Positions 53,021 through 62,794 of a stretch of DNA of 64,000 bases are shown one piece after another (the first letter of the stretch is position 1; each line of letters opens with the position of its first letter). Origin of the DNA: an uncultured Alistipes sp. Its GTDB lineage: Bacteria; Bacteroidota; Bacteroidia; Bacteroidales; Rikenellaceae. The notes below the pieces were generated by a model. It ran no database searches. It worked only from the letters and a program-made list of their open reading frames with translations, and was not told where the DNA came from. The stretch is taken from positions 1 to 64,000 of the forward strand of contig UQDC01000005.1 in NCBI GenBank assembly GCA_900539755.1, written 5' to 3'. Both the position numbers and the translations under genes were made by a program.

Positions 53021-55228
53021 ATGGATACACCGATTCAATTTTGGCTGGTGCCGTTTGCTTCGCTGGTGGCACTCTTCTTTGCCTGGTATTTTTTCCGGGG
53101 AATGATGCGCCGTAGTGAGGGTACAGAACGGATGCAACAGATTGCGGCCCATGTTCGTTCAGGGGCAATGGCTTATCTGCGTCAGCAGTACAAAGTGGTC
53201 ATTATTGTTTTTCTTTTCCTTGCGCTCTTTTTTGCTTTTTTGGCCTATGGTCTTGGCGTCCAAAACAAATGGGTGCCGTTTGCCTTTTTGACTGGAGGTC
53301 TTTTTTCTGGTTTGGCCGGGTATATTGGTATGCGGACTGCTACAGTTGCATCGGCTCGTACGGCCCAGGCTGCCAGTGAATCGCTTGATAGCGGGTTGCG
53401 TGTAGCTTTCCGTAGTGGTGCGGTTATGGGGCTTGTCGTTGTAGGACTTGGCTTACTCGATATTTCGATCTGGTATCTGATTTTGGACCATTTTGTCGAA
53501 AGTACAACTGCTTCACAGAAATTGACCATTATCACCACCACGATGTTAACCTTTGGTATGGGTGCTTCGACACAGGCGCTGTTCGCACGTGTTGGTGGAG
53601 GTATCTATACAAAGGCAGCTGACGTAGGAGCCGATTTGGTGGGAAAAGTTGAGGCCGGTATTCCGGAGGATGACCCACGTAATCCGGCAACCATTGCCGA
53701 TAATGTGGGCGATAATGTGGGTGATGTTGCCGGTATGGGAGCTGACCTGTATGAGAGCTATTGCGGTTCAATCCTGGCTACGGCTGCGCTGGGTGCGGCC
53801 GCTTTTGCCGGGGATATGCAACTCAAGGCAGTATTGGCCCCGATGATGATTGCAGCGGTAGGTATTCTGCTCTCCGTGTTGGGTATTTTCTTGGTTCGCA
53901 CGCGTGAAGGAGCTGGCATGAAACAGTTGCTGCGTTCGTTGGGATTGGGAGTTAATGTTAGCGCTGTATTGATTGCCATTTTGACCTTTGTGATTCTTTA
54001 TTCGTTGCAACTCGATAACTGGGTAGGCATTTCGTTTGCCGTGATTGTCGGATTGTTGGCCGGTATTATCATTGGACAATCTACAGAGTATTATACGTCA
54101 CATTCATACAAACCGACCCGACGCATCGCCAAAAGTTCTGAAACAGGTCCTGCTACGGTGATTATCTCCGGTATCGGAATGGGAATGATCTCGACTGCAA
54201 TTCCGGTGTTGACCATTTCGGCAGCGATTATTTTGGCTTATTTGTGTGCGATCGGTTTCGATTTCGAGAATATGCTGACCGGAGCATCGTTGAGTAAAGG
54301 TCTGTATGGTATCGGTATTGCAGCTGTGGGTATGCTTTCAACATTGGGTATTACGTTGGCCACGGACGCTTATGGACCGATTGCCGATAATGCCGGCGGT
54401 AATGCCGAGATGAGCGGTTTGGATCCGGAAGTGCGCAAACGTACTGATGCCCTGGATGCGTTGGGCAATACGACAGCCGCAACCGGTAAAGGATTTGCGA
54501 TTGGTTCGGCTGCTTTGACAGCTTTGGCGCTGTTGGCCTCTTATATCGAAGAGGTGAAGATTGGCTTGCTTCATCTTGGTCAGGAGACAATCGAACTCTC
54601 CAATGGAACAGAACAGGCGGTTACGGATGCCAATATCCTCGATTTTGTGGATTATTTCCACATTTCGGTCATGAACCCCAATGTGTTGATTGGTGTCTTT
54701 ATCGGTGCGATGATGGCCTTCCTGTTCTGTGGGTTGACGATGAATGCTGTAGGGCGTGCCGCGCAGAGTATGGTTGAGGAGGTTCGTCGTCAGTTCCGTG
54801 AGATCAAAGGGATCTTGGAAGGAACGGCAACTCCCGATTACGCCCGTTGTGTGGCAATCTCAACCAAAGGGGCGCAACGTGAGATGTTGCTGCCTTCGAT
54901 TTTGGCAATTGTTGCTCCGGTCTTGACAGGCTTTATTTTCGGCGTCGCTGGAGTTATGGGCCTGTTGGTAGGCGGTTTGGGTGCAGGTTTTGTACTGGCC
55001 ATCTTCATGGCGAACTCAGGCGGTTCGTGGGATAATGCCAAAAAATATATTGAAGAGGGTAATCATGGCGGCAAAGGTTCCGATTGTCATAAGGCGACAG
55101 TTGTAGGTGATACGGTTGGAGACCCGTTCAAAGATACGGCCGGGCCATCGCTCAATATTCTGATCAAACTGATGAGTATGGTTTCGATTGTAGTTGCCGG
55201 GTTAACCGTAGCGTATAGCCTGATGTAA
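53021..55228 (+). CDS. hppA: Membrane-bound ion-pumping pyrophosphatase
   Basis: A 735-residue integral protein (about 16 helices) that hydrolyses PPi and pumps H+ and/or Na+. Core motifs are intact: DVGADLVGKVEAGIPEDDP, ADNVGDNVGDVAGMGADLYESY (Mg-PPi binding), and DNAKKYIEEGNHGGKGSDCHKA and GDTVGDPFKDTAGPSLNILIK near the end. The site that decides potassium dependence reads GNTTAATGKG, the Ala form of K+-dependent enzymes. Whether it pumps Na+, H+ or both cannot be settled from sequence; bacteroidal members can pump both. Stand-alone gene with a strong terminator at 55250. Confidence 0.96.
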   Translation: MDTPIQFWLVPFASLVALFFAWYFFRGMMRRSEGTERMQQIAAHVRSGAMAYLRQQYKVVIIVFLFLALFFAFLAYGLGVQNKWVPFAFLTGGLFSGLAGYIGMRTATVASARTAQAASESLDSGLRVAFRSGAVMGLVVVGLGLLDISIWYLILDHFVESTTASQKLTIITTTMLTFGMGASTQALFARVGGGIYTKAADVGADLVGKVEAGIPEDDPRNPATIADNVGDNVGDVAGMGADLYESYCGSILATAALGAAAFAGDMQLKAVLAPMMIAAVGILLSVLGIFLVRTREGAGMKQLLRSLGLGVNVSAVLIAILTFVILYSLQLDNWVGISFAVIVGLLAGIIIGQSTEYYTSHSYKPTRRIAKSSETGPATVIISGIGMGMISTAIPVLTISAAIILAYLCAIGFDFENMLTGASLSKGLYGIGIAAVGMLSTLGITLATDAYGPIADNAGGNAEMSGLDPEVRKRTDALDALGNTTAATGKGFAIGSAALTALALLASYIEEVKIGLLHLGQETIELSNGTEQAVTDANILDFVDYFHISVMNPNVLIGVFIGAMMAFLFCGLTMNAVGRAAQSMVEEVRRQFREIKGILEGTATPDYARCVAISTKGAQREMLLPSILAIVAPVLTGFIFGVAGVMGLLVGGLGAGFVLAIFMANSGGSWDNAKKYIEEGNHGGKGSDCHKATVVGDTVGDPFKDTAGPSLNILIKLMSMVSIVVAGLTVAYSLM

Positions 55229-55249
55229 TTGATTACACAAACGCATAAT

Positions 55250-55290
55250 AAAGCCGGCCGAATATTGATTCGGCCGGCTTTCATTTTATT
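55250..55290. terminator. Terminator between hppA and the GH42-like gene
   Basis: A perfect 14-bp stem (AAAGCCGGCCGAAT 55250-55263 with 55268-55281) with a 4-nt loop; T-rich on the plus side. It serves both convergent genes. Confidence 0.9.
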
Positions 55291-55327
55291 CAGAACGTTT
55301 CAAAGAAACGGTATGATTTCACAGCGT

Positions 55328-57559
55328 TTATTTGACGTTTGGATAGGTCTTAGGAATCTCTTTCAATAACGGTTTCCCGGTTGAGGCGTCTAACACTGCG
55401 TTGGATTTGGCAGGCAGCTCCAGTTGCAAATCTTTGCCATTGCGCAAGTGGATGGTTCGCGGACCGCCCTCCAAGGTGTGAATCAACATGATGCCGCTAT
55501 TGACATAGGTGAAATCATTCAGATCGTTATAAACGTGGCATCCTGCCTCGCGGAACAGTTGACGGAAGACATCGGTTCCATTGATTGGCAGTGTCGCATA
55601 GATGGCCGTGTGGGTGGGAAACTGTTTGCGTGCGAGTACCACCTTTTCGGGATGGTCTTTCAGGGTGGCCAACGGTTTGGCTTTGGGATCGGTGACGATG
55701 GCGAAAGGTTCGACAACGCCTTTAAAGGTGTACTCGGATGCGGGCGTAAGGTATTGTACAGTTTGGGGTTGAGTCTCCTCCTGGAGTGTCAATTCAACGC
55801 CAGAGAATTTTTCAGTATTCGATAGCCCGATTTGTTTGCCATCGATCACACCTGTCATATAGTTGTAAATGAGTGTACGCCCGTTCTTGGCCACCTTTTC
55901 GCGGATAAATTTTTGTTGATCCGGGGTGAGGGTATAGCTGTTCATAAAGATGACCGCTTTGTACTGATCGAGATTGACTTTATCCAGATCGAAGTCATAG
56001 ATATGATCTCCAACAGTGCCGCTGCGCAGCGCCTCCTCGATGGTCTGATCGACCACATTAGATGAGATCGGGGTGCCATGCGGGGCTAAATAGTAATAAC
56101 TCTCTTGACTCCACACATACAGCACATCGGCTTCGGAGTGGTAAGGTTTGTGCAGCTGTTTGTCGAAGAGGTTCTTTTCGTCGGCGATTGATTGCAGATA
56201 GACCGGGTCGTCAAACCAGCCGAGGCTTTCACGAATACCGAAGTCGTAATACCATACACCGCCACGCATCAGTGGAAGCACTACGCTTCGACGCAGTACC
56301 GGGGCGTAGTCACGGTCGTAGCGTTCCAGATAACGTACGGCATCGTGGCAGACCCGACGGGCCAGCTCTCCGTTGTCCATCTCGTCGAACCAGAGTTTGC
56401 CGTGCAGCGCAGCCGATTCGACAATACCGCGCGGCATACCGCTGCCACCCAGTCTTCGAGAGGCTTTATAATAGGTTTGAGGGGCCGCCAGGTAGTCGAT
56501 CCAGGGACAGTCGAGGATGCGTTCTACAAGCAGATGTCCACCGACAGACTGACGGTTGAAGGTCATGTGCAGGTAGCCATAGAAGACACCCGTAATGAGA
56601 GGACGGGGCCAATTCTCTTTGGCCAGTTGGCAGAAGTATTCGATATCTTCGACAACGGCCTCCTGCTGAGCGGCGATGTAGTCGATAACCCGTTGTTCCT
56701 GCTGTGGATCTTTGAACTGCCCGAATTGTGTGGCTTTACGTTCTTCCACACCCGGAACCGTAGCTGTGGTTAATGTCCATTGATCCGATTTCCAGGCTTG
56801 TTGCAGTTTTTTGTCTGTGCCGTATTTGTTTTTCAGCCAATTCCGGAAATAGGCGGTCATGGCCGGGCCGGTATCAGGTTCATGATCGACAAAGCCCCAG
56901 TAGTGCCATTCGCCATAGATTCCACCGGCAAGGTGCATACCGATTACTGCGTTCCCTTCGGGCGTTTGTGAGAGTTGTTTGCAGAATTGGGTGAGCAGAT
57001 CGCCTGCCTCTTGTTTCCAACGTTGCGAAGCCAGACTGGCGCGTAGAGAGCGCATGATGCTGAAGTCTTCGTTGTTGTGTGGAGCGCCAGGTTTGTAATA
57101 TTCTTGGATGGGGCCGTCGGCATATTCGGTACACTCTTCGCGATGTTGTTCGTTCCACCAGTAGGGGGCATCGGTATGGACGCGCAGAATGATGCATGCA
57201 TCAGGTGCTACGTCGAGTACACCTCGGATCTGTTTTTGGGCTAATGAGACATCCAACGGTTCGCCATTTTTCGGCCATATTTCTGACAGCCAGAAGTCGA
57301 GCTGAAAGAGGCGGAATCCGATATTGTAGAAGTTTTTAATATTGTGTTGCGGTACCTCTTCCCAGCTCCAGCGTGCGCCGGTAGCATGGGTTAGGGCATA
57401 TACGTCCGGAGTCATTGGGGTACCATTGACATGAATAGTCGGACGGCCTTGATAAGGTTTGATTTCTCCAGCTTTTGGCGCCGGTGATTGGGCGTGCAGC
57501 GGAACTGAAATCGACAAAGCCAAACTGAGTAGTAGTGTCGAGATTGGTTTGATTTTCAT
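55328..57559 (-). CDS. GH42-like clan GH-A glycosidase, exported
   Basis: A 743-residue exported protein (signal IKPISTLLLSLALSISVPLHAQ) with a GH-A barrel. The acid/base Glu is in HLAGGIYGEWHYWG and a candidate nucleophile is Glu in LWFDEMDNGE. The middle part (about 540-640) looks like the GH42 trimerisation domain (NLDQYKAVIFMNSYTLTPDQQ, VAKNGRTLIYNYMTGVI). The best guess is a beta-galactosidase-type enzyme; a neighbouring GH family of the same fold is possible. The ATG at 57559 is chosen because the frame upstream runs through a -7 box (TATATTTG, 57611-57604). It is divergent from the ferredoxin gene. Confidence 0.85.
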   Translation of the reverse strand: MKIKPISTLLLSLALSISVPLHAQSPAPKAGEIKPYQGRPTIHVNGTPMTPDVYALTHATGARWSWEEVPQHNIKNFYNIGFRLFQLDFWLSEIWPKNGEPLDVSLAQKQIRGVLDVAPDACIILRVHTDAPYWWNEQHREECTEYADGPIQEYYKPGAPHNNEDFSIMRSLRASLASQRWKQEAGDLLTQFCKQLSQTPEGNAVIGMHLAGGIYGEWHYWGFVDHEPDTGPAMTAYFRNWLKNKYGTDKKLQQAWKSDQWTLTTATVPGVEERKATQFGQFKDPQQEQRVIDYIAAQQEAVVEDIEYFCQLAKENWPRPLITGVFYGYLHMTFNRQSVGGHLLVERILDCPWIDYLAAPQTYYKASRRLGGSGMPRGIVESAALHGKLWFDEMDNGELARRVCHDAVRYLERYDRDYAPVLRRSVVLPLMRGGVWYYDFGIRESLGWFDDPVYLQSIADEKNLFDKQLHKPYHSEADVLYVWSQESYYYLAPHGTPISSNVVDQTIEEALRSGTVGDHIYDFDLDKVNLDQYKAVIFMNSYTLTPDQQKFIREKVAKNGRTLIYNYMTGVIDGKQIGLSNTEKFSGVELTLQEETQPQTVQYLTPASEYTFKGVVEPFAIVTDPKAKPLATLKDHPEKVVLARKQFPTHTAIYATLPINGTDVFRQLFREAGCHVYNDLNDFTYVNSGIMLIHTLEGGPRTIHLRNGKDLQLELPAKSNAVLDASTGKPLLKEIPKTYPNVK

Positions 57560-57668
57560 ATTAGATATTAGGTTAGTAATGATTTCGAAAAAACGAAAGT
57601 CGACAAATATAGTGAATTTTTTTCCGGGGGAGACTTCTGGGGAAAGGTGTAAAAAATGAGGATTTGTA

Positions 57669-57699
57669 TTGGCAGGAAAAAATAATAGTTTTACATTTG
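57669..57699 (+). promoter_or_regulatory. Bacteroidetes-type promoter of the ferredoxin gene
   Basis: TTG (57669-57671) and TACATTTG (57692-57699) are exactly 20 bp apart; the ferredoxin ATG is 39 bp downstream. Confidence 0.7.
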
Positions 57700-57738
57700 C
57701 ATTAGAGATTTTCAAACCACTCTTAAAAATCGTAAAAA

Positions 57739-57909
57739 ATGGCTTACAAAATTAGTGAAGATACCTGCACCGCATGCGGTACCTGTATCGATGAATGCCC
57801 GGTAGGTGCAATTTCTGCCGGTGATGTTTACGTTATCGACGCTTCAGCCTGCACTGAGTGCGGTACTTGCGCTGACGTTTGCCCGACCGAGTCTATCTCG
57901 TTGGAGTAA
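57739..57909 (+). CDS. 2[4Fe-4S] ferredoxin
   Basis: A 56-residue ferredoxin that is too short to be noticed by length filters. Both cluster motifs are intact: CTACGTCIDECP and CTECGTCADVCP, each CxxCxxCxxxCP. It is an electron carrier for low-potential reactions such as pyruvate:ferredoxin oxidoreductase. It has its own promoter and a good terminator, and is likely well expressed. Confidence 0.97.
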   Translation: MAYKISEDTCTACGTCIDECPVGAISAGDVYVIDASACTECGTCADVCPTESISLE

Positions 57910-57928
57910 TTCTCCGAGGGTTTAACAT

Positions 57929-57968
57929 AACCGCCTTTCCTAATTTTAGGAGGGGCGGTTTTTTATTT
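57929..57968 (+). terminator. Terminator of the ferredoxin gene
   Basis: AACCGCC (57929-57935) pairs with GGCGGTT (57954-57960) outside an inner stem CCTAA/TTAGG-type, then a T-run. Confidence 0.8.
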
Positions 57969-58115
57969 TCGCAGTTCTGCGTGATAGCCTATCATGAAAA
58001 TCTTTTAATCGGAGTAATCGTTGCAAAATGTTGTCACATTCTTTGGAATCGGTGCTTCAATAAAAATCCGGCAGGACAGTCATGTGTTGTATCCGAGTTT
58101 CGTATCTTTGTCGTA

Positions 58116-59237
58116 ATGGAAAATTTAGATATATTTCGCAAAGCGCTTGCGTTGGAACCTCTTGATGTGGAGGAGGCCATGCAAGTTTACAGTACGGCAC
58201 CGTTAGCCGAATTGATGTTGGTGGCCGATACGATACGTCGTGAACAGGTTTCCGATCCACAGGTGGTGACTTGGCAGATGGACCGCAATGTTAACATTAC
58301 CAATGTTTGTATATCGGGTTGCAAGTTCTGTAATTTTCATTGCAAACCCCATCAGGCAGATCGTGCATATATTACCACGATTGATGAGTATGATCGCAAG
58401 ATTCGGGAGACGTTGGCTTTGGGGGGTGATCAACTGCTATTGCAGGGAGGGTTGCACCCGAAGTTAGGAATTGATTTTTACGAGGAGTTGTTTCGGGAGT
58501 TGAAGCATCGTTTCCCTCAGTTGCGATTGCATGCTTTGGGGGCACCTGAGGTGGCTCACATTGCACGAATCAGTCAGCTCGATTATGAAACTACTCTGAA
58601 ACGATTGATGGCAGCCGGGCTGGATTCGTTGCCTGGGGCGGGTGCTGAGATTTTGGATAATGGAGTAAGAAAGGCTATTTCACCTGGTAAACCTGATGCA
58701 GACACCTGGTTGGAGGTGATGCGGATTGCCCATCGTCTGAATCTGCCGACATCGGCTACAATGATGTATGGACATATCGAGACTCCACGTCAACGTATCG
58801 AGCATTTGATTAAAATACGTGATTTGCAGGCAAAATGCCCGGCAGGGAATTATGGCTTTATTGCGTTTATTCCCTGGGTGTTCCGCAGTAGCGGTACTCT
58901 GTTGGAACAGCAGGGTGTTAAATCGGATATGTCAGCGACGGAGTATTTGCGGATCATTGCCATGAGTCGTATTGTGCTGAATAATATCCGCAATATCCAA
59001 GCCTCTTGGTTGACGGTTGGCAAACAGACGGCACAATTGGCGTTGCATGGTGGAGCCAATGATTTGGGCTCGATCATGATCGAGGAGAATGTGGTCTCGT
59101 CGGCTGGGGCTCATAACAGTTTCGATGCGGAGGGGATTCAGCAAGCTATTCGGGAGGCCGGTTTTACGCCACGTTTGCGTAACCAGAAGTATGAATATCG
59201 TCTCTGGCCGCTGTCGAACAGTGATGCTATTTATTAA
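58116..59237 (+). CDS. mqnC: Cyclic dehypoxanthine futalosine synthase
   Basis: MqnC is a radical-SAM enzyme that closes the ring of dehypoxanthine futalosine in the futalosine route to menaquinone. The ATG at 58116 (MENLDIFRKALALEPLD) gives a 373-residue protein; the longer frame starts inside the ferredoxin gene and is a shadow. The radical-SAM cysteines are in VCISGCKFCNFHC (CxxxCxxC); SLPGAGAEILDNGVRKAISPGK and the tail MIEENVVSSAGAHN mark MqnC rather than MqnE or CofH. A -7 box TATCTTTG (58103-58110) lies only 5 bp before the ATG, so the mRNA may be nearly leaderless. No other mqn gene is in the window. Confidence 0.92.
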   Translation: MENLDIFRKALALEPLDVEEAMQVYSTAPLAELMLVADTIRREQVSDPQVVTWQMDRNVNITNVCISGCKFCNFHCKPHQADRAYITTIDEYDRKIRETLALGGDQLLLQGGLHPKLGIDFYEELFRELKHRFPQLRLHALGAPEVAHIARISQLDYETTLKRLMAAGLDSLPGAGAEILDNGVRKAISPGKPDADTWLEVMRIAHRLNLPTSATMMYGHIETPRQRIEHLIKIRDLQAKCPAGNYGFIAFIPWVFRSSGTLLEQQGVKSDMSATEYLRIIAMSRIVLNNIRNIQASWLTVGKQTAQLALHGGANDLGSIMIEENVVSSAGAHNSFDAEGIQQAIREAGFTPRLRNQKYEYRLWPLSNSDAIY

Positions 59238-59342
59238 TAGGTATTAAACTGTAACACATGCAATAATGTCGCTATTGCTGATTAAGCATACTGAATCTTC
59301 ATCAAAAAAGAAGAGTCAATTATTGAAGTAATAAGATTACAA

Positions 59343-59385
59343 AAAGAGAAAGGGTGTTGGTCAATAACCGGAACCCTTTCTCTTT
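59343..59385. terminator. Bidirectional terminator between mqnC and the acyl-CoA synthetase
   Basis: A 13-bp stem (AAAGAGAAAGGGT 59343-59355 with 59373-59385), T-rich on both sides. It serves two convergent genes. Confidence 0.85.
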
Positions 59386-59417
59386 GATTTTCTGTTTGGA
59401 TTACGATTGAATGACGA

Positions 59418-61079
59418 TTATCGGTCATACAGGTACCGTTTGATATTTCTTTTGGGAGTCTTTTCGAACTCGTTGGGCCAGAGGATAATCTTGGTAATCT
59501 GCTCGTAGGGGGCGACCAATTTATTGAGATCTCTACGATTTTCGTCCATCACTGCCTGCATGTCATCTCCGGTAACGCCTTCGCAATCGGCCTCTTCGTA
59601 ATCGGGATAGACCAATGCAACCAATTTCCCATTACGCTCTACGACCAGTGACTCCATGACACAACGCATGTTGTTCAGTTTGCTTTCGATCTCTTCGGGG
59701 TATATATTCTGACCGCTGGCACTAAGAATCATACTTTTGCAGCGACCTTTGATAAAGAGGGTTTCGTCAGCACTCATGGTACCCATATCTCCAGTATGGA
59801 GCCAACCGTCAGGATCGAGAACGGCACTGGTGGCTTCTGGACTTTTGTAGTAGCCTTTCATGACATTTTCACCCCGGACACAGATTTCTCCCGGGATATG
59901 TTCCGGATCGGGTGAATCGATTTTGGCCTCCATGAAACCTTGAATCACCCGACCACACGATGTTGGAATGAAATCAGTATAATAGGTGTAACTGATTAAC
60001 GGGGCGCATTCGGTCAGTCCGTATCCTACTGTAAAACGGAATTTGATTTTGCGAAGGAAATTTTCGACCTCGCTGTTGAGTGGAGCTCCGCCTACGATCA
60101 TTTGGGTAAATTCGCCTCCAAAGGATTCCGTGAGTTTGTTGCAGATCGAAGCGTAGATCGTTGAGTCGATCAACGGGATACGCACCGCCAGTTTGAGCAT
60201 GCTTTTGTCGAGCATGGGTTTGATCTGTTTGCGATAGATCTTTTCGAGAATGAGAGGCACGATGCAGATCAGATTGGGTTTGACCTCTTGCATCGCCTCA
60301 ATCAGGATTTTCGGAGATGGAATTTTTCCTAACAACGTGATGTGCGTACCTGCGGCCAGTGCAGTCAGAAAGTCGAAAGCGCAACCGAATGCATGGGCTA
60401 GTGGCAGGAAGGAAACCACCCGACTGCCTTTGTAATGTAATTTGGACCGAAGACCAAAAACGACATTCCCTGTCAGGTTATTGACCGTTAACATAACGCC
60501 TTTGCTGAACCCGGTTGTGCCGGAGGTGTAACTGAGAACGGCTACGCTGTCATTGTCGATGGTAGGGTATTGGATATTTTCGATTGTAAATCCGTGGGGA
60601 TAGCGTTTTTGGAAATGTTTGTCAATGGATTTACGAAATTCTTGTAGGGAATGTCCGTTACGTTCGTAGATACAATGAAAATCTGTCAGTGAAAAAACGG
60701 CACGAACATTCTCGATGGTATCGGTTTCAATAGCATCCCAGTAGAGATCGCCGCAGAATAGCAGGATGGAGTCGGAGTGGTTGATGATGTGGTGAACATC
60801 ATTGGCGTTAAAGTCCTGTAATATGGGGACGATAACGGCTCCATAGGTAATGGTTGCGATATATGCGATACACCAGCGCGGGTTGTTTCGGCCGATCAGG
60901 GCGATTTTATCACCCCGTCGGACGCCTGCCTCTTCGAAGATCAGGTGTAGTTTGGCAATCTCTTGTGCCAGTTCGAAATATGAAAATGTCTCTTTTTTGA
61001 AATAGTCTGTTACAGCTGGCTGTTCCCAATTTTCTCTGAAACTTGTTTGGAACAGTTCGATCAAATTCTCTTTCAACAT
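59418..61079 (-). CDS. AMP-binding long-chain acyl-CoA synthetase type
   Basis: A 553-residue ANL-superfamily ligase that activates a carboxylic acid, probably a fatty acid, as acyl-AMP and then acyl-CoA. The P-loop-like motif is YTSGTTGFSKGV; YGLTECAPLISY, DPDGWLHTGDMG and KGRCKSMILSASGQNIYPEEIE follow in order, with the catalytic Lys of KRNIKR near the end. No signal or membrane segment is seen. The N-terminal RRGDKIALIGRNNPRWCIAY is typical of long-chain ligases. The fatty acid chain length is not certain. Confidence 0.92.
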   Translation of the reverse strand: MLKENLIELFQTSFRENWEQPAVTDYFKKETFSYFELAQEIAKLHLIFEEAGVRRGDKIALIGRNNPRWCIAYIATITYGAVIVPILQDFNANDVHHIINHSDSILLFCGDLYWDAIETDTIENVRAVFSLTDFHCIYERNGHSLQEFRKSIDKHFQKRYPHGFTIENIQYPTIDNDSVAVLSYTSGTTGFSKGVMLTVNNLTGNVVFGLRSKLHYKGSRVVSFLPLAHAFGCAFDFLTALAAGTHITLLGKIPSPKILIEAMQEVKPNLICIVPLILEKIYRKQIKPMLDKSMLKLAVRIPLIDSTIYASICNKLTESFGGEFTQMIVGGAPLNSEVENFLRKIKFRFTVGYGLTECAPLISYTYYTDFIPTSCGRVIQGFMEAKIDSPDPEHIPGEICVRGENVMKGYYKSPEATSAVLDPDGWLHTGDMGTMSADETLFIKGRCKSMILSASGQNIYPEEIESKLNNMRCVMESLVVERNGKLVALVYPDYEEADCEGVTGDDMQAVMDENRRDLNKLVAPYEQITKIILWPNEFEKTPKRNIKRYLYDR

Positions 61080-61444
61080 ATTCGTATCGAATTGAGAGCC
61101 TATATAACAAAGATAAAAGAAAAAATGAGATTTGAGGAGTTATGAATGTCTGAATTTGCTATTATAAAGCCAATTTTTATTGATTGTGAGCGTTTTATTA
61201 GGGATGTTGTTTGAATGAAAAGTAATTTTATAAGGGTATAATGTGTTCGAAGAAACAAAGACGGTTTGTATTTTGACCGAATTCATGGTCAATTTGGGTT
61301 GAAATGGTTTGTTGAGGCTCCATGACGGAAAATAATCCCTACATTTGTGCTGTTTGAGACCTTGTTGATTTTTCGAGGCCGACGAAATAATAGGAGAGGG
61401 CATTGTGTCGTTTCCGCAGTAGTAATTTGGATATAGGATCGATT
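61080..61444. other. Divergent promoter region
   Basis: About 365 bp between divergent genes with no gene of its own. A -7 box TACATTTG (61340-61347) points to the barrel gene, giving a leader of roughly 90 nt. No clear hairpin of riboswitch type was seen. Confidence 0.45.
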
Positions 61445-62794
61445 ATGAATGGTAAGATTTTTACTCGATTGTCTTTAGGTGCGTTAGCCTTATGGGGGGT
61501 AACCACATCGGTTCAGGCACAAACTTCGACCACAGGTGAAGTGAAGTCGGGGGTGGCGGCTCAGCAGTCGTTTTCGGGTTTGATGCAGGAGCAGCGGAAT
61601 ACGGGTGATACGACGAAATGGATACAATTATATACGGCAGATGGTCAACCGGCTACGGTGGTGATGTTCCCGGCTCCTGAACATAAGACACCCACTTTCG
61701 GATTATCGCAGCAGACGCAGCAGCAGACCTCTGTCAGCGATAAAAAATCTCGATCCGGTTTGCCTCAGTTGGTATGGGGAGCATCGTTCGATTTCTTCTT
61801 CGATAACCGTGAGTATAAGAATTTGACTACAAACTGGTCGCAGTCACTGTTTGGTGCACGGATCAATCCTGAAATTGGAGTAACCTGGGATGGACGTCAC
61901 TCTTTGATGATGGGTGTAAGTCTGTTGGCTAATTTTGGAGCCAAACCTTTTGAGGTCGATAATGAGATTTTCGGCTACTACCAATATATATCGCCTCGAT
62001 TCCGGGCTTATGCCGGTGTTGTTCCGCGCAGCCGTATGATTGGTGAGTATTCGGGAGCCTTCTTTAGCGACTCTGTCAAATATTACGACCCCAATCTGAC
62101 CGGTCTGTTGTTGCAATATATGGGTGGTCGTGGATATGTTGAGTTCGGTTGCGATTGGAACAGCATGTTCTCGAAGACGACCCGTGAGAAATTTTTGCTC
62201 TTTTCTGCTGGACGATTGGGATTAGGCGCTCGGCAGCTTTTCTATTTGGGATACAACTTGACCATGTACCATCATGCCGGTTGGGACAGCAGTGACGAAC
62301 CCGATCCGACCGTTGGTGACGGTGTGGTGGATAATGTGTTGATCGAGCCTTTCGTAGGTGTAGATTTTACCCGTATTGCACCTACGATGCAGGAGTTGTC
62401 ATTGCGTGTCGGCTGGATCAATGCTTTCCAGAATGACCGGGCTTATGTGGGAGATTATGTGACACCGGGTGGAGTTCAGATCGAGGCCCATGTCCAGAAA
62501 TGGAATTTCGGCATTCACAACACCCTGTATGCGGGAGACAACCTGCAACCTTACTATGTAGCTCCGGCTCCGGGTTTGGATTATGGTCCGGGGTTATATT
62601 GGGGTGAGCCGTTTTACCGTACCGACAACATTTATGACCGTTTGGAGATCTATTGGCAGCCGATCAATACCAATATGATGCATTTGCGTGTTTCTTCGGT
62701 TCACCATTACGATGGCCACAAGTGGGGTTGGCAGCAGAAAATTTCGTTTACAGTCAATTTGGGCCAAAATCGAATCTTTAATAACAAGAAGTAA
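61445..62794 (+). CDS. Outer-membrane beta-barrel (porin-like) protein
   Basis: A 449-residue exported protein. The ATG at 61445 gives a Sec signal (GKIFTRLSLGALALWGVTTSVQAQ). After a low-complexity linker (about 30-110, QQTQQQTSVSDKKS) comes a long beta-barrel: alternating strands WGASFDFFFDNREYKN, GRHSLMMGVSLLANFGAKP, YLGYNLTMYHHAGWD and a terminal QQKISFTVNLGQNRIFNNKK. It looks like an outer-membrane porin or a PorP-like protein, but I do not recognise a named family. Upstream is a TACATTTG -7 box; downstream a 19-bp hairpin at 62929. Confidence 0.75.
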   Translation: MNGKIFTRLSLGALALWGVTTSVQAQTSTTGEVKSGVAAQQSFSGLMQEQRNTGDTTKWIQLYTADGQPATVVMFPAPEHKTPTFGLSQQTQQQTSVSDKKSRSGLPQLVWGASFDFFFDNREYKNLTTNWSQSLFGARINPEIGVTWDGRHSLMMGVSLLANFGAKPFEVDNEIFGYYQYISPRFRAYAGVVPRSRMIGEYSGAFFSDSVKYYDPNLTGLLLQYMGGRGYVEFGCDWNSMFSKTTREKFLLFSAGRLGLGARQLFYLGYNLTMYHHAGWDSSDEPDPTVGDGVVDNVLIEPFVGVDFTRIAPTMQELSLRVGWINAFQNDRAYVGDYVTPGGVQIEAHVQKWNFGIHNTLYAGDNLQPYYVAPAPGLDYGPGLYWGEPFYRTDNIYDRLEIYWQPINTNMMHLRVSSVHHYDGHKWGWQQKISFTVNLGQNRIFNNKK

